From positions 1 through 38,181 of the forward strand of contig JAOABX010000017.1 of NCBI GenBank assembly GCA_026418175.1: 38,181 nucleotides of DNA, read 5' to 3'. The position numbers and the translations under genes were made by a program. Below the pieces are notes generated by a model, which made no database searches, had not been told where the DNA came from, and was given only the letters and a program-made list of their open reading frames with translations. The stretch comes from Flavobacteriales bacterium. Lineage in GTDB: Bacteria > Bacteroidota > Bacteroidia > CAIKAF01. Positions 1 through 9,115 of the stretch are shown one piece after another (position 1 is the stretch's first letter; every line of letters starts with the position of its first letter).

Positions 1-370
1 AATCAATATTGCCTTTACTAAGCTTAATTTTTTTTATTTCCCATTGGCCGGATATAATTGTCCATAAATCAAAACCAATGTAGGCGTCTTTTACTTCTAC
101 AACCGGAGTACTTTTATTTACTTTGTTTTCATAAATTTTAATGTGTTCCAGGTCAATAGATATGTATGGAAAGTTTTGAAAAATGGAAACATGTGAATCT
201 TTTATTTCTATGCGGCCAGCATAATTTTCATTCATGGCTGTAAGCAACCTCTGAACTATTGCATCTTGCTTTATGTATAGAATACCTACTAAAATGCCAC
301 AAAACATTGTAAATACAATTGGAACAAGTACCACAAGCCGTATCCATTTATTTCTTATCATCGCAGTCAT
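1..370 (-). CDS. AsmA-like family protein, N-terminal part (cut by window edge)
   Basis: I translated this by hand on the minus strand. It stays open from an ATG at 370-368 to the window edge, giving about 123 residues. There is one N-terminal membrane segment (about residues 9-33). It is followed by an AsmA-type pattern: 'NFPYISIDLEHI' around residue 75, then 'VEVKDAYIGFDLW' and 'IKKIKLSKGNID', the repeating strands of the AsmA/TamB-like fold. AsmA-family proteins are large and inner-membrane-anchored and span the periplasm; they are linked to lipid or outer-membrane-protein homeostasis. A second in-frame ATG lies at 361-359. A -7 box sits 17 nt before the first ATG. The gene is divergent from the RND operon. 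The family call rests on pattern recognition of a fragment, so function is open. Confidence 0.72.
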   Translation of the reverse strand, partial: MTAMIRNKWIRLVVLVPIVFTMFCGILVGILYIKQDAIVQRLLTAMNENYAGRIEIKDSHVSIFQNFPYISIDLEHIKIYENKVNKSTPVVEVKDAYIGFDLWTIISGQWEIKKIKLSKGNID

Positions 371-386
371 TCCATATTATTCCATG

Positions 387-394
387 CAAATTTA
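387..394 (-). promoter_or_regulatory. Bacteroidota -7 box for the AsmA-like gene
   Basis: Read on the minus strand this is TAAATTTG, a full match to TAnnTTTG, 16 nt before the start codon. The nearest TTG further upstream is 26 nt away, longer than the usual 17-23 nt, so the -33 element is weak. Confidence 0.45.
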
Positions 395-482
395 CAGGAT
401 GCTAGTAGATATTCTTGATACAAATTTTATTTATCAACACATTTCATAAAATTACTTCTTTTAACATTTTTATATTAACGAT

Positions 483-516
483 TTGGATATTCCCATTAGT
501 TCTATTTATACCTTTG
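483..516 (+). promoter_or_regulatory. Promoter of the RND efflux operon
   Basis: TTG at 483-485, a 23-nt spacer, then TACCTTTG at 509-516. This fits the Bacteroidota sigma-ABfr consensus TTG-N17-23-TAnnTTTG. Predicted transcription starts near 523, which leaves only about a 13-nt leader before the ATG at 536. No operator palindrome was seen. Confidence 0.6.
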
Positions 517-535
517 CACACCATATGTTAACGAT

Positions 536-1675
536 ATGTTAAGGAGAGAATTAAAAAATCTAATATTCAGCACGTTGGTTGTTTTATCTGGTCTGGTGGC
601 TTGCAAGTATAAGAACCATGATATTTCTGAGCAAAATGTTCAAAATGAATTTCAGGTTATAAAAGTAATTCGCAAAGATGTGGTAACAAACCTGGAATAT
701 GTTGCCGATATACAAGCTGTGAAAAATGTAGAAATTCGGGCACGCGTAGAAGGTTATCTTGACCATATTTTGGTGGATGAAGGGAATACCGTAAAAAAAG
801 GACAAGTTCTGTTTAAAATTAATGATGAAGAATATAGGGCAGCTATGAACAAAGCGAGAGCAAATCTTAAAGTTGCCCAAGCTGAAGCACAGTCTGCGCA
901 AATAGAATTAGATAGAGTTAAGTTATTAGTAGAAAAAAATGTAGTTGCCAAAACAGAACTTGATTTGGCACGAGCAAAATTGAGCATTGCAGAAGCAAAT
1001 ATTGAAGAAGCATTAGCTGAAGAATCGCATGCAGCTATAAGACTATCAAATACAGAAATTAAATCTCCCTTTGATGGTACTATTGATCGAATTCCTTTTA
1101 AGGTTGGAAGCTTAATTAGAGAAGGTGATTTACTTACATCTATATCTGACATTAATTCGGTGTACGCTTATTTTAGTGTATCAGAAGTGGAGTATCTGGA
1201 ATATTTTCGTTCAAATAAAGATGATTCATTATTTAATCAGAAAGTTGAATTGGTTTTGGCAGATGGTTCTGTATATCCTATCAAAGGAAAAATTGAAACC
1301 ATGGGAAGTGAATTTGAGCAAGCTACAGGGGCTATAGCTCTCCGTGCTATTTTTAATAACCGAGAAAATTTATTGAAGCATGGTTCCACGGGTAAAATTC
1401 GATTAAAAGAATCAATCCGGAATGCTTTATTGGTTCCGCAGCGTTCAACCATGGAAATTCAAGATAAATTGTTTGTAATGGTGGTTGAAAACAATATGAC
1501 TAAGTTAAAAAGTTTTGAGCCTTTGCAGCGTTACGGACATTTTTATATTGTAAAATCCGGGCTTACCGAAAATGATGTAATTGTTTATGAAGGAATTCAA
1601 AATTTACAGGAAGGCTCAATGATACAACCTGTAATGATTAGCGAACAAGAAGTATTTAGTAAAAGCATCAATTAA
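536..1675 (+). CDS. RND efflux periplasmic adaptor (membrane fusion protein), lipoprotein
   Basis: AcrA/MexA-type adaptor of 379 residues that would bridge the inner-membrane RND pump and the outer-membrane channel. The N-terminus has a hydrophobic stretch ending in a lipobox (LVAC, Cys23), so it is probably lipid-anchored. A lipoyl-like hairpin half follows at about residues 63-100 ('VEGYLDHILVDEGNTVKKGQ'). Next come an alanine-rich helical hairpin (about 100-165), the second lipoyl half ('SPFDGTIDRIPFKVGSLI', about 178-195) and beta-barrel and membrane-proximal domains. It is the first gene of a three-gene operon; only 5 nt separate it from the pump gene. No regulator gene lies next to it in the window. 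The substrate cannot be told from the sequence. Confidence 0.93.
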   Translation: MLRRELKNLIFSTLVVLSGLVACKYKNHDISEQNVQNEFQVIKVIRKDVVTNLEYVADIQAVKNVEIRARVEGYLDHILVDEGNTVKKGQVLFKINDEEYRAAMNKARANLKVAQAEAQSAQIELDRVKLLVEKNVVAKTELDLARAKLSIAEANIEEALAEESHAAIRLSNTEIKSPFDGTIDRIPFKVGSLIREGDLLTSISDINSVYAYFSVSEVEYLEYFRSNKDDSLFNQKVELVLADGSVYPIKGKIETMGSEFEQATGAIALRAIFNNRENLLKHGSTGKIRLKESIRNALLVPQRSTMEIQDKLFVMVVENNMTKLKSFEPLQRYGHFYIVKSGLTENDVIVYEGIQNLQEGSMIQPVMISEQEVFSKSIN

Positions 1676-1680
1676 AACCC

Positions 1681-4600
1681 ATGCTGAAAACTTTCATAGA
1701 ACGCCCGATTTTATCGTTGGTAATATCTTTGTTAATTGTTTTGTTGGGCTTGCTAGCTTTAATTGGCTTGCCCATTACACAGTTTCCTGAAATTGTTCCC
1801 CCATCAGTAACAATTACTACCAAATATACAGGTGCAAATGCTGAGGTTTGTGCCAAGTCAGTTGCTACCACCATTGAACGTGCTGTAAATGGGGTGCCTG
1901 GTATGACTTATCTTTCATCCGTTTCAAATAATACAGGAACTACCATTATTACGGTTTTTTTCAAAGTAGGTACTGATCCGGATTTAGCTTCTGTTAATGT
2001 TCAAAATCGGGTAGCAACTGTGCTGGATGAAATGCCGGAAGAAGTACTTAAAGCCGGTGTTCAAACAGAGAAAGAGGTAAACAGTATGCTGATGTATCTA
2101 AATTTATTCAGCGAGGATTCAACCGTGGATGAAAAGTTTGTTTACAACTTTGCTGATATAAATATTTTACCTGAATTAAAAAGAATTGATGGAGTAGGAT
2201 ATGCTGAAATCATGGGGTCGAAAGATTATTCCATGCGAGTATGGCTAAAACCTGAAAAGCTTTCCGCGTATCAGCTTAGCACTGATGATGTGATTCGAGC
2301 AATTCGTGACCAGAATTTAGAGGCTGCACCCGGCAAAACCGGTGAAAGCTCTGACAAAATGAATCAATCAACACAATACGTGTTACGTTATACAGGAAAG
2401 TTTATTGACCAGGAGCAATATCGTAATATAATAATAAAAGCCAATCCCGATGGTTCATTTTTAAAGCTAAAAGATATTGCTGATGTAGAATTTGGTGCTT
2501 TAAGCTATCATATGGATTCAAAAACAGACGGACGCCCGTCTGCATCTATTATGATTAAACAGCGACCAGGTTCTAATGCGCGGGAAGTAATTCAAAACAT
2601 CAAAAAAAGAATGTCATACCTGGAAAAAACTACATTTCCTCCAGGAATGAAGTTTAACATTGCCTATGATGTTTCACGCTTTCTTGATGCTTCGATTGCT
2701 GAAGTTATTAAAACCTTAATTGAAGCTTTTATTCTTGTGTTTTTAGTTGTATTTATTTTCTTACAAGATATTCGTGCTACAATAATATCTGCTTTATCCA
2801 TTCCGGTGGCATTGATAGGTACCTTTGCATTTATGCAATTGATGGATTTTTCCATTAACCTGCTCACATTATTTGCCTTGGTACTGGCTATCGGAATTGT
2901 TGTAGATAATGCGATTGTAGTAGTGGAAGCCATTCACGCTAAAATGCATGAAAAACACCTGGGAGCAAAAGAAGCTACATTGGAATCTATGAGTGAGATT
3001 GCTTCTGCCATTGTGGCTATTACGTTAGTAATGTCTGCAGTGTTTGTTCCAGTAGCATTTCTATCCGGTCCGGTTGGAATTTTTTATCGTCAGTTTTCTT
3101 TAACCTTGGCTATAGCCATTGTTATTTCAGGTATTAATGCATTAACTCTTACGCCGGCACTTTGTGCATTATGGCTTAAACCACCCGGACATGAAGTTTC
3201 ATTCGGTGCACTTAACAGATTCTTTCAATCATTTAACAAAGGGTATGAAAAGCTTACATCACGTTACAAATCGGTTATTGAGCGATTTAGCCCCAAAAAA
3301 CGATATACTTTGTTAATGCTTTTAGTGGCTTTATTAGGAGTATTTGGTCTAAATAAAATTTTATCCAAAGGATTTATTCCCACGGAAGATCAAGGAATTA
3401 TTTATATTTCAGTAAACACTCCGCCAGGTGCTACACTGGAAAGAACCGGACGTGTGCTAGATGAAATTACTGAATTAGCGAGCCAGTTTCAAGAAGTTGA
3501 AAACGTAACAACCCTTGCCGGCTACAGTATCATTACAGAATCTGCGGGGGCATCGTATGGTATGGGAATTATTAACTTAAAACCTTGGGATAAACGCAAT
3601 AAAAAAGTAAACAAATTAATTGAAGAGCTTTATGAAAAATGTGTACATATAAAAGATGCATCCATTGAATTTTTTCCGCCACCTACTGTTCCTGGATTTG
3701 GTAATACCAGTGGATTTGAATTGCGGTTAATAGATAAAACAGGAAGTGGTAATCTTAAAAATTTGTATGATGTAGGAAACGAATTTATCAATAATATTGT
3801 TGCTACTCCTCAGGTTGAAAATGCGTTTACTAATTTTAATCCTAATTTCCCTCAATACCTGATTAAGGTAGATTATGAAATGGCTGCCAAGAAAAACATT
3901 AGTGTGGATGAAGCTATGAATACTCTTCAAACGCTTGTTGGTAGTTATTATGCCAGTAATTTTGTTCGTTTTGGGCAAATGTATAAAGTGATGTTACAAG
4001 CGGCTCCTCAATACAGAACAGCTCCTGATGATATATTAAAATATTACATGAAAAACCGCGATGGAGAGATGGTTCCATTTTCAACATTTATCCGCATGGA
4101 AAAAGTATATGGGCCAGAACAAATTACCCGTTATAACATGTTTAATGCCATTATGATTAACGGAGATGCAGCTCCCGGATATTCTAGTGGTGATGCAATT
4201 AAAGCCGTTGAACGTGCTGCATTGAAATTACCAAGAGGTTATACATACGAATGGTCGGGAATGACCAGAGAAGAAGTAATTTCAGGAAATCAAACAACTA
4301 TCATATTTATTATTTGCTTGATATTTGTCTATTTAATATTAGCTGCACAATATGAAAGTTTCATGCTTCCGCTTTCTGTAATTCTATCATTGCCCGTTGG
4401 TATCTTCGGTTCTTACCTTTCTTTGAAATTAATGGGATTACAAAATAATATCTATGCACAGGTAGCATTGATTATGCTTATTGGACTGCTTGGTAAAAAT
4501 GCCATTCTTATAGTAGAGTACGTATTGCTAAAGCGGAAAGAAGGTAAAGATATGCTGCAAGCTACCATCGAAGGGTCAGTAGCTCGTTTCAGACCTATTC

Positions 4601-4797
4601 TTATGACTTCTTTTGCATTTATTGCTGGGCTTATTCCGCTGGTTGTTGCTACGGGTGCTGGAGAATTGGGGAATCGATCCATCGGAACTACTGCTGCAGG
4701 AGGTATGTTTATAGGTACTATTTTGGGGTTGATAATGATTCCGGGATTGTATATTGTTTTTGCCAGTATAGAAAATCGTTTAAGTAGAAAAAAATAA
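1681..4797 (+). CDS. RND multidrug efflux permease (HAE-1/AcrB type)
   Basis: Proton-driven inner-membrane pump of 1038 residues, the usual AcrB-family length. It starts with 'MLKTFIERPILSLVISLLIV' (TM1), followed by the porter domain with 'GLPITQFPEIVPP' near 29-41. TM4 carries 'GIVVDNAIVVVE' (D409, N410). The C-terminal half has 'GLLGKNAILIVEY' with K939, which corresponds to the relay lysine K940 of AcrB. In AcrB the TM4 pair is Asp-Asp (407/408); here the second position is Asn. The gene lies 5 nt after the adaptor gene and 7 nt before the outer-membrane factor gene, so the tripartite pump is co-transcribed. Family assignment is certain; substrate range is unknown. Confidence 0.96.
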   Translation: MLKTFIERPILSLVISLLIVLLGLLALIGLPITQFPEIVPPSVTITTKYTGANAEVCAKSVATTIERAVNGVPGMTYLSSVSNNTGTTIITVFFKVGTDPDLASVNVQNRVATVLDEMPEEVLKAGVQTEKEVNSMLMYLNLFSEDSTVDEKFVYNFADINILPELKRIDGVGYAEIMGSKDYSMRVWLKPEKLSAYQLSTDDVIRAIRDQNLEAAPGKTGESSDKMNQSTQYVLRYTGKFIDQEQYRNIIIKANPDGSFLKLKDIADVEFGALSYHMDSKTDGRPSASIMIKQRPGSNAREVIQNIKKRMSYLEKTTFPPGMKFNIAYDVSRFLDASIAEVIKTLIEAFILVFLVVFIFLQDIRATIISALSIPVALIGTFAFMQLMDFSINLLTLFALVLAIGIVVDNAIVVVEAIHAKMHEKHLGAKEATLESMSEIASAIVAITLVMSAVFVPVAFLSGPVGIFYRQFSLTLAIAIVISGINALTLTPALCALWLKPPGHEVSFGALNRFFQSFNKGYEKLTSRYKSVIERFSPKKRYTLLMLLVALLGVFGLNKILSKGFIPTEDQGIIYISVNTPPGATLERTGRVLDEITELASQFQEVENVTTLAGYSIITESAGASYGMGIINLKPWDKRNKKVNKLIEELYEKCVHIKDASIEFFPPPTVPGFGNTSGFELRLIDKTGSGNLKNLYDVGNEFINNIVATPQVENAFTNFNPNFPQYLIKVDYEMAAKKNISVDEAMNTLQTLVGSYYASNFVRFGQMYKVMLQAAPQYRTAPDDILKYYMKNRDGEMVPFSTFIRMEKVYGPEQITRYNMFNAIMINGDAAPGYSSGDAIKAVERAALKLPRGYTYEWSGMTREEVISGNQTTIIFIICLIFVYLILAAQYESFMLPLSVILSLPVGIFGSYLSLKLMGLQNNIYAQVALIMLIGLLGKNAILIVEYVLLKRKEGKDMLQATIEGSVARFRPILMTSFAFIAGLIPLVVATGAGELGNRSIGTTAAGGMFIGTILGLIMIPGLYIVFASIENRLSRKK

Positions 4798-4804
4798 TAC
4801 AACA

Positions 4805-6262
4805 ATGTGCTTGTTTAATAAGGTTCAATTATACATTTCTCTGCTTTTATTTGTTTGGGTTTTAGGTTGTGCTGTTCCAAAAGAGCTTGTGGTGAAAGAA
4901 ACGTTAACCATGCCCAATACTTTTTATATGCCTGCAGATACTGTAATGCCGGGTACGAAAAATAATGTACTCATTTCTTGGAGGTCATTTTTTAAAGATA
5001 CCTTGTTAATACAACTTATAGACTCTGCTTTAATTAATAATTTGGATATCCGCATTGCTGAACAACGATTGTTTGCAGCTTCAGCACTTTTTAAAGCAAG
5101 TCGCAATCAGCTTTTCCCCAATCTTGATTTACAATTAAGTGCCGGTTTGACCAGGTTTGGAAGAAACACGATTGATGGGGTGGGTAATTATGATGTAAAT
5201 TTTTCTCCCAATATTACTCCTGACCAAAAAATTAGTAATCCTGTTCCAGATTTTTATGCTGGGTTTCATACCAGCTGGGAGATTGATATATGGGGAAAGC
5301 TGCGAAACAAAAAGAAAGCTGCTTATTTTCGCTATCTTTCTACTCAAGATGGCATACAGTATTTACGTACCCAAATTATAACACAAATTGCTCAATTATA
5401 TTATCAACTTATTGCTATAGATACGGAAATAGAAATAATTCGAAGGAATATTGATTTACAGCAAAAAGCATTTGATGTAATTCTGATACAGAAAGAAAGT
5501 GGAAAAATTAATGAGTTGGCAGTAAAACAATTTAAAGCCCAACTATTGCAAATACAAAGTTTAATGTATGCCAAAACTCAGGAGCAGGTTTTGATTGAAA
5601 ATGCTCTGAATACACTAACTGGAAGATTTGCACAACGCGTGATACGAAAAGATTCATTGGATATACGCGACCTTCCTACACAACTCAATGCCGGAGTACC
5701 ATCAGATTTATTACTCAACCGGCCGGATGTAAGAAGCAGTTATAATGATTTTCTTGCTTCAAAAGCAGAGTTTAGAGCAGCCAAGGCGGCCTTTTATCCC
5801 AGCTTAATTATTGGAGGCAATATTGGAATTAATAGTTTTAATCCATCTACTTTTTTTAGCCTTCCAGGCTCACTTGCCTTTAATATATTGGGTGGATTAA
5901 CGGCTCCATTACTTAATCGAAATCTTATTATGTTTCAATATCGGCAGGCTTTTGCACAAAAAAATGAATCATTTCATTTGTATCATAAAAAACTACTAAC
6001 TAGCGTAGAAGAAGTAATTAATGAATTAAATCGTTATAGAAATTATGAACAGATAGCACGGCTGAAAATGGAAGAACTTTCTTTAATGCGTGATGCCCTT
6101 CAAATTTCTAATCAATTGTTTTTTACAGGATATGCAAGCTATCTGGAAGTGCTAATGACAAGACAAAATTTATTAAATTCTGAAATTGAACTCACAGAGG
6201 CCAATTTGCAACAATTTATTTCATCCATTCAATTGTATCGTGCATTAGGTGGAAGCAATTAA
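4805..6262 (+). CDS. RND efflux outer-membrane factor (TolC/NodT-like lipoprotein)
   Basis: 485 residues, the outer-membrane channel of the tripartite pump. The signal peptide ends in a lipobox (VLGC, Cys22), as in NodT/OprM-type factors. The body shows two repeats of long helices and beta-strands: a first block with 'ALINNLDIRIAEQRLFAASALF', and a second with 'LLNRPDVRSSYNDFLASKAEF' and 'AKAAFYPSLIIGG', the classic OEP signature. 'SYLEVLMTRQNLLNSEIELTEA' near the C-terminus is also typical. It is the last gene of the operon and faces the next gene convergently. Confidence 0.93.
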   Translation: MCLFNKVQLYISLLLFVWVLGCAVPKELVVKETLTMPNTFYMPADTVMPGTKNNVLISWRSFFKDTLLIQLIDSALINNLDIRIAEQRLFAASALFKASRNQLFPNLDLQLSAGLTRFGRNTIDGVGNYDVNFSPNITPDQKISNPVPDFYAGFHTSWEIDIWGKLRNKKKAAYFRYLSTQDGIQYLRTQIITQIAQLYYQLIAIDTEIEIIRRNIDLQQKAFDVILIQKESGKINELAVKQFKAQLLQIQSLMYAKTQEQVLIENALNTLTGRFAQRVIRKDSLDIRDLPTQLNAGVPSDLLLNRPDVRSSYNDFLASKAEFRAAKAAFYPSLIIGGNIGINSFNPSTFFSLPGSLAFNILGGLTAPLLNRNLIMFQYRQAFAQKNESFHLYHKKLLTSVEEVINELNRYRNYEQIARLKMEELSLMRDALQISNQLFFTGYASYLEVLMTRQNLLNSEIELTEANLQQFISSIQLYRALGGSN

Positions 6263-6369
6263 TAAAATACAATTCAACTTGATTCATTCTTTCTATTTAT
6301 CACTAAATGCATTATTTCATTGTAAATTGTAAATAGATCGACTTAATTTATAAATAAGCCGTGCCGTAA

Positions 6370-6410
6370 AGCTTTTAAATGTTAATAAGATGACATTTCA
6401 ACTTAAAGCT
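6370..6410. terminator. Possible bidirectional hairpin between convergent genes
   Basis: Two nested inverted pairs are visible: AGCTTT (6370-6375) with AAAGCT (6405-6410), and AAATGT (6377-6382) with ACATTT (6393-6398) around a 10-nt loop. The arms are AT-rich and asymmetric, and no long U-tract follows. It lies just before the stop codon of the minus-strand gene and after the RND operon. Weak candidate. Confidence 0.25.
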
Positions 6411-6412
6411 AC

Positions 6413-8940
6413 TTATCTTATCAAGTTGATAAATCCAAAGTAATCTTTTTCAATGTTCTTATAGTCAGTAATTCTGATTTTGTAAATATAAGTACCGGTG
6501 GGTAATGGTTTTGTTGAATTCAGTTCTGTTCCATCCCAACCAGCTTCCTGCTTGTTGGAATAAAACAATTCTCTTCCCCAACGGTCAAATATCCACATTT
6601 CTACCATTTGTATTCCATATCCTCTTACTACAAATAATTCATTCAATTCATCTCCATTGGGAGAGAATGAATTTGGAATAAACACAAAATGTTCACCGTA
6701 AACTTTGATACACTTACGTTCTACATCTGTACATCCACTGCCCGAAGTAACCAATAATTCAATACAAAATTCACCGATTGAATTGTATGTATATGTAGGG
6801 CTAAATTCATTACTACCGTTTCCATCGCCAAAATCCCATTGGTAAGTTGAACCATCCTGGCTTATATTTACAAACAAAATGGTGGGACTATTAATGGGGA
6901 CACTATCTGAACTTGGCTCAAATGCAGCTATGGGTGACGGAAATACAGTAATATAACCTGGAAAGTTTTGTGAAGAAGAGCAACCATTTGAAGTAACTAC
7001 ATCCAGTTGAATGTTGTATTGTCCATCATTACTAAAACAATAATTGGGGGTTTGACTGGATGAAATTATCTGGTTGTTGCTTTTCCAGCTCCAATTTACT
7101 ATACTGGCATTGGTTACTGTTGATTGATCAAAGAAATTTACACACAGCGGCTCACATCCTTCGGTAATATCAGAAGTTATATTAATTACAGGGTTGTAAT
7201 GAACCACAACATTTTGGGTAACCGAGGCTGTACAACCTTTGTTAGTAGTAACTGTTAATGTTACCGGGTATGTTCCTCCAGAAGGAAATGTGTGGCTTAC
7301 AGCATTGGTCCCTGATGGGGTAACCGGGCTTACACTCCAGTTACTGTTGCTTATAGTGCCTGTACTTACCGAAGAGGTATTGGTTAAAATAGTATTATTT
7401 CCTTCGCATACTTCATTGCTGGTAAATGAAGCTACCGGTAAGGGGTTAACTTCAACCGTTGCTGAACTGGAGGAAATACATCCATTGGAATCTGTTGCTG
7501 TAACTGTATAAGTTGAACTTACAGGGGGTGTTACTGTAATAAAGGAAATAGAATCACCGGTATTCCATATATAACTAACTCCTCCAGATGCGGTAAGTGT
7601 TGTAATATCATTTAAACAAATATCTAAGTCACCATCAATTGTAACAATTGGAAGTGGATTAACATTAACAGTAGCAGTAGCAGTAGACGTGCAACCACTA
7701 AGATTATAAGATACAGTATAAGTTTGTGTATTTGTGGGAGATACTGTTATTGTATTTCCAGTACCACCATTGCTCCAAGAAAATGTACCACCAGGCACAT
7801 TTGCATCAGCAGATATTACTACGGTGTTTCCAACGCAAATTGAAGTATCATCCGGTACTATAGTCAGATTAGCACTTGCACCAACTTGTACATTTACCGT
7901 AGCAGAGGCAGTTACGCATCCGTTTGTACTTGAAACTGTTACTGTATAATTACCAAATTGATTGGCACTGATGTTAGGAATAGATGGATTTTGCTGGGTA
8001 GATGAAAAGCCATTGGGACCTGTCCAACTATATGTGTATGGAGATGCTCCACCAACAATATTTGAAACTGATAAATTTAAAGTTTGGCCTATGCAAAGGG
8101 GAGAGTTGCTAGATGCATTAAACGAGATAGGCGATGGAACTGTTATAATAACTTGACCATTTCCGTTATTAAAACCCTGTGTACAGGTTCCACCTGCAGG
8201 GGTTAGGCTTGAGCCGCCACCTCCACCACCTCCGCCCAGCGATCCGCTGGCAAAGCAATCACTACCACCGCCGCCACCGCCATAAAAACCACCGCCGCCA
8301 CCTCCACCGGGGCCCAAATTATAACAAGGATCAGATCCGCCTGCCCCACCATTTCCCAAAGAACCTGGTTGTCCGGGATTTCCGCTTGATATCCATGGTG
8401 GTCCCCCGTTCCCACCAGCTACTTGCGAGCCGCCAGATCCACCTTGTCCATATGGGCCACTACCAGCTGTTCCACTGGCACAGCCTCCTACACCTCCTTG
8501 GGCATCTGTATTTCCTCCACCCATACCACCCCCTCCGGCTGCAACTACTATTCTGTTTCCTAAACCGTAAGGAGCGATTCTAATATCAGATGCTCCACCT
8601 CCACCACATGATTCATTCCCTGCTCCGCTAGCTGTACTGCCAGCTCCTCCTCCATTCCATCCGGCTCCAGGGCAATTTCCCATACCTCCTACTCGAATTT
8701 CCAGACCTGGCCGGGAGTTACATTTAAATTTGCCTGTACCCTGGCCCCATTCCCACCATTAGGCCCACCACCTTTAGCTCCGCGAACATCTACCTGAATA
8801 CAATATACACCAGGCGGAACTGTGTAGGTTTGCACGTTGCCAGTGTAATTAAATGTTGTAGTTTGTGCCCAATGTATTCCGGGTAAAAAAAATATAAATC
8901 CAATAAGTTGAAATAACTTACTTGTAAAGAATTTTTTCAT
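6413..8940 (-). CDS. T9SS type-B secreted glycine-rich/PKD-repeat protein, interrupted by a frameshift
   Basis: Two minus-strand frames join into one protein if one base is restored near 8696-8700. The first frame starts at the ATG at 8940 (a TTG precedes it) and stops after 'GQVWKFE'. The second resumes as 'RVGGMGNCPGAGWNGGG'. The repaired length is 842 residues. A signal peptide ends near 'HWAQ' (25/26). Residues 27-269 are a glycine-rich domain of the ALK/LTK-GRD type: it opens 'FNYTGNVQTYTVPPGVYCIQ', has 'GGGASDIRI' and closes 'NNGNGQVIITV'. Several Ig-like/PKD modules follow, each ending in a 'GC' turn; the last has 'YQWDFGDGNG'. The final ~90 residues ('FIPNSFSPNGDELNELF', 'IFDRWGRELF', 'GWDGT', 'PTGTYIYKI') are a gliding-motility-associated type-B T9SS sorting domain. 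Likely a cell-surface or secreted adhesin-like protein; its ligand is unknown. Confidence 0.88.
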
Positions 8941-8973
8941 CAATTTATATTATAATTAAATATAATTATTTTA

Positions 8974-8981
8974 CAAACTTA
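8974..8981 (-). promoter_or_regulatory. -7 box for the glycine-rich protein gene
   Basis: Reads TAAGTTTG on the minus strand, a full TAnnTTTG match, 33 nt before the ATG at 8940. No TTG lies at the usual distance upstream. Confidence 0.4.
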
Positions 8982-9090
8982 CAATTTTTTATCTAAGACT
9001 AAAATAAATCAAAAATGGTTGTATCAACGATGAATTATTATTGTAAATTATTGATAATAAATGTTCATATAGTTACTCAAAGAGAATTTG

Positions 9091-9098
9091 TACCTTCG
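9091..9098 (+). promoter_or_regulatory. Probable -7 box of the purB operon
   Basis: TACCTTCG, seven of eight bases matching a TAnnTTTG-like box, lies 17 nt before the purB ATG. This is the same spacing as seen for the RND operon and the DUF445 gene. No clear -33 TTG. Confidence 0.4.
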
Positions 9099-9115
9099 GG
9101 GTTTGAATACATTTT

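Noticed and set aside
8210-8330. GC-rich repetitive tract that could be mistaken for a repeat array
   Set aside because: It is irregular and encodes the glycine-rich domain; there are no equal-length repeats or spacers, so it is not CRISPR or a tandem repeat.
8179-8583. Plus-strand open frame opposite the glycine-rich domain
   Set aside because: It is the antisense shadow of glycine codons, rich in His/Arg/Leu with no gene-like features; the minus-strand protein explains the region.
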